In this document: piece by piece, positions 25,845 through 36,017 of the stretch
Layout of the letters: each line of letters opens with the position of its first letter
Position numbering within the stretch: the first letter of the stretch is position 1
Assembly (NCBI GenBank): GCA_942493235.1
Contig: OW818676.1
Location: 3,968,001-4,032,000, forward strand
Reading direction: 5' to 3'
DNA from: ENR-C587 sp942493235
GTDB taxonomy: Bacteria; Bacteroidota; Ignavibacteria; Kapaibacteriales; UBA2268
DNA: 64,000 nt
The notes under the pieces: generated by a model
Seen by the model: only the letters and a program-made list of their open reading frames with translations
Told to the model about the DNA's origin: nothing
The model's database searches: none
Program-made: the position numbers and the translations under genes

Positions 25845-27845
25845 ATGGGTATGAAATATAAAATACTGATATTTGCACTTTTTAACTGTCAAGTGCTGCT
25901 GAGTATGAACTCAATAAATATAAGTAGCGAAGCTGTATCTTTAGAAGATTTGCTGGACACCAAAGTAAGTACTGCATCAAAATATGAGCAAAATATTACT
26001 GATGCTCCTGCATCTATCACTGTTGTAACTGCTGAAGAAATAAAGCAATACGGCTATCGTACTTTAGCCGAAGTATTAAGCAAAGAAGCCGGATTTTTTA
26101 TATCTGATGACAGAAATTGCGTTTATTTAGGTACTCGCGGATTTCAAATTCCTGACTCTTATAACAACAAAGTACTACTCTTAATTGACGGTCATAGAGT
26201 AAACGACGCAGTATATGGCAGTAGTTATATTAATAATGAGTTTATTATCGATTTATCACTTGTCGAAAAAATTGAAATTGTCCGCGGTCCGGGTTCGGTA
26301 CTCTATGGCACTAATGCTATGTTTGGAGTAATTAATATTATTACGAAAAATGCCAAAAGAATCAACGGATTAGAAATGTCCGGTTTGTTGGGTTCTTATG
26401 GCGAAAACAAAGTATCAATAATAATGGGGCATGAATTATCTGAAACATCAAATATAGTAGTCGGGCTATTGTATGGCAAAGAAGACGGCAGAGACTTCTA
26501 TTTCTCGGATTATGATACCGATACTACAAATTTCGGAAACGCAAACGGCATCGATAATTCTCGATATTTCGGGGGCTATTTCTCTGCTTCATTAGAAGAC
26601 TTCAAGCTATCGGGATATTATTCAAATCATAAAAAGAATATACCTACCGGGAAATATGAAACAGATTTCAATTCAAAAGATTTATTAGAGTTAGATAACA
26701 AATGGTTTCTTGAACTAAAATATGATAAATCTCTAAACGAAGTTTTTAGTATTAATAGCAGAGCATATTTCGACTATTATTATTTTGAAGGATTTTATCC
26801 TTATGCTTCGCTTATTGAAAAAGAAACAAACGAATCAAATACAATAGGTTTCGAGGTACAAGCAATTTATGACTTTACTTCTAATCATAGATTGACCGGA
26901 GGCATAGAATATTCGAATAATTATGTATGTAATTATATTCAGTATGACGAAGATATTCAAACATTTAAAATTGAAAAGCCATATTCATTATTTGCATTGT
27001 ATTTGAATGATAATTTTCAAATAATTGACGAATTAGCTCTCTCTGTAGGTGTCAGCCAAGACTTTTATTCTAACTCGCTAAAATCAACAAATCCAAGGGC
27101 GGCAGTGATTATTACTCCCGGTTCCGGTTCAGTTATCAAATTATTATACGGGCAAGCTTTTAGAAGACCTACAATTTATGAAAATGATTACTATGACACT
27201 GATTATCAGCTAAAAAGTGAGGATTTAAAACCTGAGACTATAACTACTTACGAAATTATTTACGACCAGAAATTATTTAGTTTCCTATTGGCTTCTGTGT
27301 CGGCTTTCCATTATAACTTAAAGAATATAATTGAAAATTATGAAATAAGCGATAATTTGAGCATATTCAAAAATTTCACAGAGTCCTCTGCTAATGGTAT
27401 AGAGATTAGTTTGAATTACATTAATGATAATTTCAATGTTTACGGCAATTATTCTTATATGCGTAATAAAGTTGAAAACAAAGATGTATTAGTTAGCTAT
27501 CCTTCGCATTTAATAAAAATTGGCTGTGCGATTACTCCGGTAGAAACATTTACCGTTAGTGTTAGTGTAAATTATGAAACCGAACGCGAAACTAAAGACA
27601 GGGAATTGATTTACCCTTTCAACAAGTTAGAAACTCCTGCATTTGCTATAGCTAATCTTCATATATTGTGGGAACCGAAAATTGATGATTCGGCAGATGC
27701 ACTTTATAATAATTTTGTTTTATCCCTTAAATTTAATAATATTACCGACACGAAATATTATCACCCTACCGGAGTTGATAATAAAATGGATAGAATTCTT
27801 CAGAGTGGTTTTAATTGTAATTTTTGTTTATCGGTTAAAATCTAA
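25845..27845 (+). CDS. TonB-dependent outer-membrane receptor
   Basis: 666 aa from the ATG at 25845 (an in-frame TTG lies 6 bp upstream; another ATG at 25851). A hydrophobic signal is followed by a plug domain: DAPASITVVTAEEIKQYG (about 51-68), RTLAEVLSKEAGF and EIVRGPGSVLYGTNAMFGVI (about 145-164), then a 500-residue beta-barrel ending NFCLSVKI with the aromatic-rich terminal strand. It has no SusC-type extension. Ligand unknown. It is the first gene of a tight operon with a YfiR-like protein and a sensor kinase, pointing to a signal- or cofactor-linked uptake role. Confidence 0.88.
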   Translation: MGMKYKILIFALFNCQVLLSMNSINISSEAVSLEDLLDTKVSTASKYEQNITDAPASITVVTAEEIKQYGYRTLAEVLSKEAGFFISDDRNCVYLGTRGFQIPDSYNNKVLLLIDGHRVNDAVYGSSYINNEFIIDLSLVEKIEIVRGPGSVLYGTNAMFGVINIITKNAKRINGLEMSGLLGSYGENKVSIIMGHELSETSNIVVGLLYGKEDGRDFYFSDYDTDTTNFGNANGIDNSRYFGGYFSASLEDFKLSGYYSNHKKNIPTGKYETDFNSKDLLELDNKWFLELKYDKSLNEVFSINSRAYFDYYYFEGFYPYASLIEKETNESNTIGFEVQAIYDFTSNHRLTGGIEYSNNYVCNYIQYDEDIQTFKIEKPYSLFALYLNDNFQIIDELALSVGVSQDFYSNSLKSTNPRAAVIITPGSGSVIKLLYGQAFRRPTIYENDYYDTDYQLKSEDLKPETITTYEIIYDQKLFSFLLASVSAFHYNLKNIIENYEISDNLSIFKNFTESSANGIEISLNYINDNFNVYGNYSYMRNKVENKDVLVSYPSHLIKIGCAITPVETFTVSVSVNYETERETKDRELIYPFNKLETPAFAIANLHILWEPKIDDSADALYNNFVLSLKFNNITDTKYYHPTGVDNKMDRILQSGFNCNFCLSVKI

Positions 27846-27852
27846 TAAAAAT

Positions 27853-28413
27853 ATGAAAAATCTTTTTACATATATCACAGTATTTTTTTTGGCTTATGTA
27901 TTATTTGCTCAAGATATTAATGTGCCTGTCAATATTCAAATACCAATCATTGTTAAAATATTGGCTTTTAATCGAACTATAACCGATAGCCCTAATCCTA
28001 ATATTGTAATTACTGTTCTGTATCAGAGTAAGTTTAAACAATCAAAGCAAGTTAAAGATGCTGTTATAGAAGCTATTGCCGCCAATCACAGCTCAAGCAG
28101 AAAAAAAATAATTGTAAAAGAAGTCGATATTAACAGTGTTAGCGATATAAGTAATTCAATAAATAGCACAAAGCCGGATGTATTTATTTTAACACCATTA
28201 AGAGCAATTGATATTGAGCAGGTTTCTAACATTGCCAAAAAAAATAAAATTTTAAGTATATCATTATGCCCTACTCATTTAAGAGATAAAATATCTGTAG
28301 CTATTGATTTGCTCGGTGATAAACCTCAAATTCTTATTAATCTGACCTCTTCGAAACTTGAAGGAGCAGATTTTAGTTCACAATTATTAAAATTGTCTAA
28401 GATATTAAATTAA
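27853..28413 (+). CDS. YfiR-like periplasmic protein (DUF4154)
   Basis: 186 aa from the ATG at 27853, 7 bp after the receptor stop; an earlier in-frame ATG overlaps the receptor and is rejected. Signal peptide MKNLFTYITVFFLAYVLFAQ, then NVPVNIQIPIIVKILAFNR and, at the end, PQILINLTSSKLEGADFSSQ followed by LLKLSKIL, which is the signature end of YfiR/DUF4154 proteins. YfiR is the periplasmic inhibitor of the diguanylate cyclase YfiN in Pseudomonas; here the next gene is a kinase with a YfiN-like sensor instead. Confidence 0.8.
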   Translation: MKNLFTYITVFFLAYVLFAQDINVPVNIQIPIIVKILAFNRTITDSPNPNIVITVLYQSKFKQSKQVKDAVIEAIAANHSSSRKKIIVKEVDINSVSDISNSINSTKPDVFILTPLRAIDIEQVSNIAKKNKILSISLCPTHLRDKISVAIDLLGDKPQILINLTSSKLEGADFSSQLLKLSKILN

Positions 28414-28416
28414 GTC

Positions 28417-31200
28417 ATGATAATCAATAAAAGCAGCAAATTGTATATAATGTTTTCTTCAAAAAGAACGCAGTTAGTTCTACTTATAGGTATTATAGTA
28501 ACCGGTTATTCTATGTTTATTTACTTGTTTTTCCCTTCACAATTTGAAAATATGACACTAAAAGATGCAAAAAGCAAGTCACAAGTTTTAACCGAAACTA
28601 CTGCTTTTGCTATATATTCAGCATTAGATTTCAATGACTCTACAAACTTAGCTAAATCGCTCAAATCTTTATTGCTTTACAAAGATATAGTCAGAATTTC
28701 AATACTTAATGAATCAAATATCGAGGTTTATAAATACGGTGAAATTGAAAATCCCAACCTATTAAAATATCGAAACGAGGGTATTTATTTAATTAATGAT
28801 ATTGATTATATCTATACTGTTAAAAAAGTTTATAACGAAGAAAGTATATTTGTAGGTACATTATCAATTTTATTTTCATTAGAAGAATTAAAATCAGATG
28901 CTCAAAAGAGTAAACAGTCAATCACTTATATTTCCTTTTTGTCCGTAGTAATTGGTATAATTTTAGCGTTTGTAATTTCGAGATTATTTACCGAACCATT
29001 AAATAACCTTAAAAAAGTATTTACAAAAATTGCAAACGGCGATTTAAGCATTAGAGCGAAAGCAGAAGGAAAAGACGAGTTTTCGGCTCTTGCAATTTCT
29101 TTTAACAAAATGGTAGATAAGCTTGATACAGCATATCAGGATTTAGAAGAAATCAATAAAAATCTTGAAAAAAGAGTCGAAAGCAGAACGACTAGCCTCA
29201 AGCATGAAATTGAAGAAAAAAGGGCAGTTGAAAACAATTTATTGAGAATAAATCAAATATTCAGCTCAATCATTAATTCTTCTCCTTTGCCGATAGTAAC
29301 TTTTAATAATGAAGGAAAAATCAATTCCGTCAGCCCTTCTTTCAATATTTTATTTGGATATTCCGAGCAGGAAATACTTTCCAATTTTTTGCCATTCTCG
29401 AATTACGAAGAGAAAAAATCATTTCTTGGAAATATTGAATTCATGTTTGAAAGGAAATTGCCAATCAATTTCCAAACATTTATTATTTCCAAATCTAATG
29501 AGCAAAGAAATGTACAAGTATTCCTATCTCCGATTTTTGATGCTAATGAGCATGTATCTATTTGTATTGCAATTATCGACGACATTACCGAACGAATACA
29601 TAAAGAAAGAGCATTAAGAGAATCAGAAGAAAAATACAGGAAATTAATTGAAAATTCTTTGGTTGGAATTGGTATTTTCAAAGAAGAGAATTGCATTTTT
29701 GCTAATCAGTCTCTTATGAATTTATGGGGATTCAACAATTTTGAAGAGTTCTATTATATTTCTTTAGCTCAATTTGTAGTTCCTGAATTTATAGAAATAT
29801 TTAAAAAAACGATTTCTATTGTATCCGATAATGATACGAGTATTGTAGAAATAGAAATAATTCGTAAAGATGCCCAGATTAAAGTAGTAGAGGTATCTAA
29901 AACAATTATCAACATAAATAATGAACTATTCCCATTGGTAAGTTTTTTAGATGTTACAGACAGAAAAAATGCAGAGAAAGAAATTCGGAAACTTAATTTC
30001 GAGTTAGAAAATCGAGTTCTGGAAAGAACATCTATGCTTGATGATGCTTTAAACGAATTAAGGCTTGAGATTGAAGAAAGAAAAAAGGCTGAAGAACAAT
30101 TAAAGCTATCCGACCAAATATTGCAAAGAGTCGGTACTATTGTATTGGTTGCAGACAAGAATGCAAATATTATTTATACATCGCCATACGTAAAAACATT
30201 GTTGGGTTATGAGCCCGAGGATTTGCTCGGCAGCGGTTGGTGGAAAATCACTACACCTTCGGAACTTGATAGATTAAGCCAGAAGACTTATATTATAGAA
30301 TGTGCTAATGATAAGACAAAAATTATTGAGGGCACCTATGAGCGAAAAATAATGAGTAAAGACGGTCAAGTCCGATGGATACAATGGCAAGATGCCCTAG
30401 GAGATGGCAATACCATTATCGGGGTCGGGCATGACGTTACCGATAAAGTACTCAGTGCTGAACGACTAAAGCAAGCATCAAGCGAATTAGCACGTGCTTT
30501 AGAAAAAGAAAAAGAATTAAACGAGCTAAAAACCAGATTTATCTCTATGATTTCGCATGAATATCGTACTCCATTGACTGTTATTCTATCTTCAACAGGT
30601 ATTGTAAGCAAACTGATAGACAAAAATGATTACGATAGAGCTAAATCATTTTTAGGAAAAATAGAAGGCTCTGTCCAAACTATGGTTAGGCTTCTTGAAG
30701 ATGTATTAATTATCGGCAAAAGTGAAGCCGGTAAGCTAAATGCTGAGTATAATAGCATTGATTTATATGAATTAACTAATGAAATTATTGAGGATTTTAA
30801 ATCTGCCCATCAATATGAAAATCCTATGTATTTCAAAAAATTCGGTAATATAAGCAGTGTTAAAACCGATGAAAAATTGATAAGACAGATACTTACAAAT
30901 TTGATTTCTAATGCACTCAAGTATTCTCCAAACAAAACACCTGTCAGCATAGAAATCAAGGAGAATCCTTGGGAAATATTTATTAGTATTGTTGACAACG
31001 GGATAGGAATTTCTACTGATGACCAAAAGTATTTATTTGATACATTCCACAGAGGGAAAAATGTAGGCACAATTTCCGGTACCGGGCTCGGAATGCCTAT
31101 TGTCAAGAAATGTGTGGAATCTCTTAGGGGCAATATTAGTTTGTTAAGCGAACTTGGAAAAGGCTCTACTTTTAATGTTACTCTTCCAAAAAACGATTAA
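28417..31200 (+). CDS. Membrane sensor histidine kinase with CHASE8-like, HAMP and three PAS domains
   Basis: 927 aa, starting 3 bp after the YfiR-like gene. TM1 (about 19-38), a periplasmic part with TTAFAIYSALDFND...LKSLLLYKDIVRISI (about 60-95), which resembles the CHASE8 sensor of YfiN, TM2 (about 168-188), HAMP (about 190-245), coiled coil, PAS at about 280-395, 400-510 and 565-680, HisKA with phospho-acceptor His714 (FISMISHEYRTPL) and HATPase_c (NLISNALKYSP, VDNGIGIS, GTGLGMPIV). All catalytic boxes are intact. No receiver or DNA-binding domain, and no response regulator is adjacent. Confidence 0.88.
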   Translation: MIINKSSKLYIMFSSKRTQLVLLIGIIVTGYSMFIYLFFPSQFENMTLKDAKSKSQVLTETTAFAIYSALDFNDSTNLAKSLKSLLLYKDIVRISILNESNIEVYKYGEIENPNLLKYRNEGIYLINDIDYIYTVKKVYNEESIFVGTLSILFSLEELKSDAQKSKQSITYISFLSVVIGIILAFVISRLFTEPLNNLKKVFTKIANGDLSIRAKAEGKDEFSALAISFNKMVDKLDTAYQDLEEINKNLEKRVESRTTSLKHEIEEKRAVENNLLRINQIFSSIINSSPLPIVTFNNEGKINSVSPSFNILFGYSEQEILSNFLPFSNYEEKKSFLGNIEFMFERKLPINFQTFIISKSNEQRNVQVFLSPIFDANEHVSICIAIIDDITERIHKERALRESEEKYRKLIENSLVGIGIFKEENCIFANQSLMNLWGFNNFEEFYYISLAQFVVPEFIEIFKKTISIVSDNDTSIVEIEIIRKDAQIKVVEVSKTIININNELFPLVSFLDVTDRKNAEKEIRKLNFELENRVLERTSMLDDALNELRLEIEERKKAEEQLKLSDQILQRVGTIVLVADKNANIIYTSPYVKTLLGYEPEDLLGSGWWKITTPSELDRLSQKTYIIECANDKTKIIEGTYERKIMSKDGQVRWIQWQDALGDGNTIIGVGHDVTDKVLSAERLKQASSELARALEKEKELNELKTRFISMISHEYRTPLTVILSSTGIVSKLIDKNDYDRAKSFLGKIEGSVQTMVRLLEDVLIIGKSEAGKLNAEYNSIDLYELTNEIIEDFKSAHQYENPMYFKKFGNISSVKTDEKLIRQILTNLISNALKYSPNKTPVSIEIKENPWEIFISIVDNGIGISTDDQKYLFDTFHRGKNVGTISGTGLGMPIVKKCVESLRGNISLLSELGKGSTFNVTLPKND

Positions 31201-31454
31201 TTGATACATTAATAGATACCGATATTCCTAATTATTTTAATTATTGAATTTATAAAAAGACATTTTATTTTGAAATGACTAAGAATATTATTATTATTGA
31301 AGTTCTAAAGATATGCTTACTTATTTTTTGTGCTTTTTATCTTTGGGTAATAATTTTAACTATATATATTAATCTACTTATACCATTAAGTATTTTAAAA
31401 ATATTTTCTGAAATTTATTTATGTAATTTAAAAATAGAAATAAAGGTAATTATT

Positions 31455-32666
31455 ATGGCTGAAATTAAAAAAATCGGAGTAATAACAAGTGGCGGAGATT
31501 GCGGTGGATTGAATGCCGTAATCACGGGTGCTGCAAAAATGGCACATCACTTAGGTATAGAAATATGTTTGATTCCTAATGGTTATGCCGGGCTTTATAA
31601 CTTAGATTCTTATGACCCGCCGATAATTGACATTGCTCGTGCAGACAGAATTTACTCCGGAGTTGCCGGTTCAGAAGCCGGACATTCAAGAGTAAAAATA
31701 TCTAAAATTGCTGACCCGAATAAATACGAAATTATTAAACAAGGTCTTAAAAAGCACGGCATCGACGGGCTGGTTATTGCCGGCGGTGATGATACCGGTT
31801 CGGTTGTAGTTGACCTTAGCAAGCAAGGCATTCCGTGTATTCACGTGCCTAAAACTATGGACCTTGACCTTCAGACATATTCCGTTGGTGGTGATTCTAC
31901 TATCAATAGAATTTCTAAATTTAGCCGTGATTTACGAACTACCGGCTTAACTCATAATCGTGCTTTAGTAATTGAAGTCTTCGGCAGATACGCCGGGCAT
32001 ACAGCTTTCCGTGGCGGTATCGGAGCTGATGCCGATTGTATTTTAATTCCTGAAATTGCTGTTGATTACAAAATTGTTTACGAGCATTTCAAAAAAACCT
32101 ATATTCAGAGATTGCTATCAAGCGATGTAAAAGGCTCTACTTATATTATTGTTGCAGCCGAAGGTGTTAAAAATGTCGAAGGTAATTACTTTGTTGACGA
32201 TTCTAACGGCTTGGATTCTTTTGGGCATCAGAGACTAACCGGTGGAGCTCAGTACATTAGAAAGCAACTTGAATACCACATGAAAAAAGACCCTGAATGG
32301 GCTAATTTCCTTAAAAAAGAAGGTATCTATGTAGAAGGCATTTATATGTTCCCCGAAATTCGTGAAGTCCCTCTCGGTCACTTGGTCAGAGCCGGCGAAA
32401 CTTCATCTTATGACGTTGCTTTCGGAAAGCAAAACGGTGGCGGAGCAGTACTTTTAATTCATCAGGGGATTTTCGGTGTTACTGTTGTAGGGGTAGAGCA
32501 CGAGGTAGTAACTTATATTCCTACCGAAGAAGCTATTAAACAAAGATATGTCGATTTAAATGAAGTTGAATTCTATGAAGCTCTGGGTGTATGCTTCGGT
32601 AGAGAGCCGGTAGAGTACAATCCTACATTCAGGCAGCAGGAGGGCATTATTCATAGATATATGTAA
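31455..32666 (+). CDS. pfkA: 6-phosphofructokinase, pyrophosphate-type active site
   Basis: 403 aa from the ATG at 31455; an in-frame ATG 180 bp upstream adds a non-conserved hydrophobic stretch and is rejected. GVITSGGDCGGLN (8-20) is the phosphoryl-donor loop, GGDD (110-113) and PKTMDLD (132-138) follow, with Asp136 as catalytic base, then FGRYAGHTA. ATP-dependent PFKs have GGDGS and PGTIDND; Asp after GGD and Lys in PKT are known hallmarks of PPi-dependent enzymes, so a reversible PPi-fructose-6-phosphate phosphotransferase is inferred. TMDLD for TIDND is unusual. Cytosolic, glycolysis. Confidence 0.85.
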   Translation: MAEIKKIGVITSGGDCGGLNAVITGAAKMAHHLGIEICLIPNGYAGLYNLDSYDPPIIDIARADRIYSGVAGSEAGHSRVKISKIADPNKYEIIKQGLKKHGIDGLVIAGGDDTGSVVVDLSKQGIPCIHVPKTMDLDLQTYSVGGDSTINRISKFSRDLRTTGLTHNRALVIEVFGRYAGHTAFRGGIGADADCILIPEIAVDYKIVYEHFKKTYIQRLLSSDVKGSTYIIVAAEGVKNVEGNYFVDDSNGLDSFGHQRLTGGAQYIRKQLEYHMKKDPEWANFLKKEGIYVEGIYMFPEIREVPLGHLVRAGETSSYDVAFGKQNGGGAVLLIHQGIFGVTVVGVEHEVVTYIPTEEAIKQRYVDLNEVEFYEALGVCFGREPVEYNPTFRQQEGIIHRYM

Positions 32667-33223
32667 TAATTTTAAATGCTATCATTATGTTTTCATGGTA
32701 TAAGTCATTGAAAAAGTCCAAAATATTTATTTATAGTTTATTTATCGATAAATTGAAATAATATTAAGTACTTATAAAGAGGCTGTCAAAAATTAATATT
32801 ATTATCAAATCGCCATACTGAGTGTAACGAAGAATCCAGAGTTATCAACAAGATAGCTTTATCTGGATTCTTCACATCGCTCAGAATGATATCTTTTTAG
32901 ACAGTCTATTGATTGATATTGAAATCAATATTTGATAGTATTGAACAGCCTTTTATAATTATTTCAAAATTTAATTCTCAATTTAGTGAATAGTTGTGCT
33001 TTAAATAGCATTTTGCTTTTAAAAGATTGATAAATTTTCAATAGTCATTATATTTCTAAGTCGGGGATTTTGTTAGTATTGATTATAGAAATAAATGAAA
33101 TATTTTAGCTATTTTAACGGTCTATAAATTATTATATTTTGCATATATATTTTACATAATTATATGACGGAATTTATAATATCAAAATCTTACTAAAGAA
33201 ATAGGATATAAAGGAAAGTGAAA
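32667..33223. other. Intergenic region carrying a MITE-like repeat
   Basis: No gene seen. It is AT-rich apart from the repeat at 32778-32908. A purine-rich AAGGAAAG (33211-33218) near the right end is the likely ribosome site of the downstream dnaJ-like gene. Confidence 0.7.
32778..32908 (+). mobile_element. MITE-like repeat, copy 1
   Basis: About 131 bp with terminal inverted ends (AGAGGCTGTCAAAAA against TTTTTAGACAGTCTAT) and a long internal hairpin made of CGAAGAATCCAGAG and CTGGATTCTTCACATCG. Other copies: 40979-41111 in the same orientation, 54113-54241 and 62043-62172 inverted. Confidence 0.75.
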
Positions 33224-34177
33224 ATGGATTTCAAAGATTATTACAAAATTCTTGAAGTAGATAAAAATGCAAGTGCCGATGAACTAAAGAAAAAATATCG
33301 TCAATTAGCTCAAAAATATCATCCTGATAAAAATCAGGGCAATGCCGAAGCTGAAAACAAGTTCAAAGATTTGAACGAAGCTTATGAAGTGCTTGGTGAT
33401 AAAGAAAAAAGAGCAAAGTATGATTCTTTAGGCTCTTCTTTCAGTAATTTCAGAAAATCCGGCGGTAATAGCGAAGAGTTCAATTGGGCGGACTGGATGA
33501 ATAAAAATCAAGGTTCTCAACGCAGGAAAAAGTCCTCCGATATGTTCAGTGGTATTAATGATTTCTTTAGTAAAAATGAAACATCATCGGACTTCTTTGA
33601 GAAAATATTCGGCGGCAGCTTCGGCTCTAAGCAGAAAGCAGCTCGTAGTCAAGCCCAAAAAGGAAGTGATTATCAAGCAAATGTAGAGATTACTCTCGAA
33701 GAAGCATATAAGGGAGTTTCCAGAATTATTACTATCGATAGTCAGAAAATTGAAGTTAAATTTAAGCCCGGTATTGATTCAGGTCAAAATTTAAAAATAT
33801 CAGGCAAAGGACTGCCCGGTAAAAACGGTGGCGAACGCGGCGATTTGCTTATTACAGTATCCGTTAAGCCTCATAAACGAGTAGAACGTAAAGGGGACGA
33901 CCTATATGTCGAGATTTCGATTGACCTTTACAAAGCCGTTCTGGGTGGCAGTTCCAAGATAACTACATTCGCCGGCACTGTCAAATTAAATATTCCTCCC
34001 GAAAGCCAGCAGGGAAAGCTGCTATGCCTTAAAGGACTCGGAATGCCGAACTATAATACACCCGAAAAAGTCGGAGACCTATTTGTTACTCTAAATGTAA
34101 AACTTCCTGAAAACCTTACTGATAGAGAAAGAGAATTATTTACCGAATTAAAAGACCTCTCTAAGCAGTTTGTGTAA
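33224..34177 (+). CDS. cbpA: CbpA-type DnaJ co-chaperone
   Basis: 317 aa from the ATG at 33224 (a GTG two codons earlier is possible). J-domain at 2-68: [19 protein letters not shown] with HPD, and [16 protein letters not shown] Gly/Phe-Ser-rich linker (about 75-145) and a DnaJ_C region (about 150-310; [36 protein letters not shown]) follow. There is no CxxCxGxG zinc finger, so it is a class B, CbpA-like protein, expected to stimulate DnaK in the cytosol. Monocistronic. Confidence 0.88.
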   Translation: MDFKDYYKILEVDKNASADELKKKYRQLAQKYHPDKNQGNAEAENKFKDLNEAYEVLGDKEKRAKYDSLGSSFSNFRKSGGNSEEFNWADWMNKNQGSQRRKKSSDMFSGINDFFSKNETSSDFFEKIFGGSFGSKQKAARSQAQKGSDYQANVEITLEEAYKGVSRIITIDSQKIEVKFKPGIDSGQNLKISGKGLPGKNGGERGDLLITVSVKPHKRVERKGDDLYVEISIDLYKAVLGGSSKITTFAGTVKLNIPPESQQGKLLCLKGLGMPNYNTPEKVGDLFVTLNVKLPENLTDRERELFTELKDLSKQFV

Positions 34178-34656
34178 ATATTGTTTAATACCCTCTTAAA
34201 GCTCTTTGTTTGTTTTTTTTTATTTCTATTTTGAATCAACAAATGGCTTTAGAGGTTGTGTAAAAACCTATAAGGTTACTGTTTTAGTAATACTAATATT
34301 TCTAATAGTCCTTGTTTCCCCACGCTGAAGCGTGGGGTTGAATATAGGATTGGGATAAATTTTCTCGTCTTTTGATAGTATTTACACAGCCTCTGAAGTA
34401 CTGGGTTGGATGTGAGAGTATTCAAAGCATTGTACGAATAAAGCAGACTTATACTATCTATAATATATTCAATCCCCTATCCCCTATCCCCTATCCCCTA
34501 TCCCCAAACCCCAATACTCTATACCTTAATCTCTAACCGCCGTCCACTTTTTCTGTAAATGTGGAAAAGTATTTGGCTATGTTGAAAAAAATCATTGGGT
34601 TATTAATGCTATATAAATTATTTTTGTATTTTAAAATATTATGTTAAGAGTATAGA
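34178..34656. other. Intergenic region: MITE-like element, hairpin, G-rich repeat
   Basis: No gene seen. It contains an element with inverted ends at 34251-34394 (AGAGGTTGTGTAAAAAC against GTATTTACACAGCCTCT), inside it the hairpin CCCCACGCTGAAGCGTGGGG at 34318-34337, and four CCCCTAT units plus CCCC at 34474-34505. Confidence 0.75.
34474..34505 (-). repeat. (CCCCTAT)4 tandem repeat, G-quadruplex-prone on the - strand
   Basis: Four exact 7-bp units followed by CCCC. On the - strand this reads five GGGG tracts separated by ATA loops, an ideal intramolecular quadruplex pattern, about 150 bp before murD. A shorter relative is at 24997-25019. Confidence 0.85.
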
Positions 34657-35994
34657 ATGAAATATACTATTATCGGTGCCGGAAAAAGCGGTTATGCAGC
34701 AGCCCTTTTAGCCGATAGAAAAGGTCATCAAGTATTCCTTACAGAATCTAAGACTATCGATAATTATGCCAAAGAAGTCGAGATATTCGACAAATTAGGT
34801 ATTAAATACGAATTTGGCGGAAATACTGAAAAATGTTTTGCCGATGTGGATTGTATTATTACTTCACCGGGGGTACTTCCAAGTACATGGGTAATTAAAA
34901 CAGCCGACGAGAGAAATATACCGGTTATCAGCGAGTTAGAGTTTGCCCGCTCATTTATTCCCGAGCAGAAAATAATTGCTATCACCGGAACAAATGGCAA
35001 AACTACCACTACTACATTAATCCATTATATATTGCAGCAGTCCGGATTAAAAACTGTAGCAGCTGGCAATATCGGCACTCCGCTTTCCGAATTAGTTGAT
35101 AATATTGATATTGATACTATTGTAGTTGCTGAGCTTAGCAGTTTTCAATTGGACAGAATCAGGGATTTTCGAGCAGACATCTCTTTGATTTTGAACATTA
35201 GTCCCGACCATTTATATTATCACGGGACATTCGACGAATATAGAAAAGCAAAATTTAAAATTGCAAAAAATATTACAAATAAAGATTTTTTGGTTCTTAA
35301 TGCAGACGATGAAGAAAGTACTGCACAATTTGCACATACTTCGGGGGAAATATTATATTTTTCGCTAAATCCTGTCGAATACGGCGTTTATGCGAAAGAG
35401 GGGAAAATGTATGTGCGTCTTCCAAATATGCCTAAAGAGGAGGAAATAATGGTATTAGACGAAATTAAATTGCCGGGCGTGCATAACGCTTACAATGCAA
35501 TGGCGGCAGCACTTGCGGCAAGAGTATTCGAAATCAGGAATGAGAACATACGCGATTGCCTAATGGCTTTCGAGGGAGTAGAGCACCGACTCGAATATGT
35601 TCGCTCTATTGACGGGGTTGATTATGTAAATGATTCTAAAGCTACAAATGTAAATGCTACCTGGTACGCACTATCCAGCTATAAAAAGCCTTTAGTATGG
35701 CTCGCAGGTGGCAGAGGCGACAATAATGACTATTCGGCTTTGGATTCATTAGTTCGTAAAAATGTTCAAGCTATAGTATGTATCGGAGAAGAATCCGACG
35801 CAATTTTCAATCACTTTGCGGTAATTACTCGCTGCATTAAAGCCGATTCAATGGAGGATGCAGTGATTAAAGCTCAAGAAATTGCTAACTCCGGCGAAAT
35901 AGTATTATTTACTCCGGCTTGTAAATCATTCGATATGTTTATGAACTTCGAGCATAGAGGCGATGTATTCAAAGATATTGTCAGAAGTTTATAA
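34657..35994 (+). CDS. murD: UDP-N-acetylmuramoyl-L-alanine:D-glutamate ligase
   Basis: 445 aa. Rossmann-like N-domain (YTIIGAGKSGYAAALLADRK), ATP loop ITGTNGKTTTTTL (about 109-121), middle-domain motif LNISPDHLYYHG (about 180-191), YNAMAAALAAR and the C-terminal-domain entry GVEHRLEYV...YVNDSKATN (about 307-332). Complete. It adds D-Glu to UMA in the cytosolic stage of peptidoglycan synthesis. It stands alone rather than in a dcw cluster. Confidence 0.93.
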   Translation: MKYTIIGAGKSGYAAALLADRKGHQVFLTESKTIDNYAKEVEIFDKLGIKYEFGGNTEKCFADVDCIITSPGVLPSTWVIKTADERNIPVISELEFARSFIPEQKIIAITGTNGKTTTTTLIHYILQQSGLKTVAAGNIGTPLSELVDNIDIDTIVVAELSSFQLDRIRDFRADISLILNISPDHLYYHGTFDEYRKAKFKIAKNITNKDFLVLNADDEESTAQFAHTSGEILYFSLNPVEYGVYAKEGKMYVRLPNMPKEEEIMVLDEIKLPGVHNAYNAMAAALAARVFEIRNENIRDCLMAFEGVEHRLEYVRSIDGVDYVNDSKATNVNATWYALSSYKKPLVWLAGGRGDNNDYSALDSLVRKNVQAIVCIGEESDAIFNHFAVITRCIKADSMEDAVIKAQEIANSGEIVLFTPACKSFDMFMNFEHRGDVFKDIVRSL

Positions 35995-36017
35995 TTTTTC
36001 TTAAAACGTTAACACTT

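Noticed and set aside
27682..27852. Upstream extension of the YfiR-like gene
   Set aside because: It overlaps the 3' end of the TonB receptor in another frame; the ATG at 27853 opens a proper signal peptide.
31275..31454. 60-residue N-terminal extension of PFK
   Set aside because: The extension is hydrophobic AT-rich noise; the family starts at the ATG at 31455, just before the donor loop.
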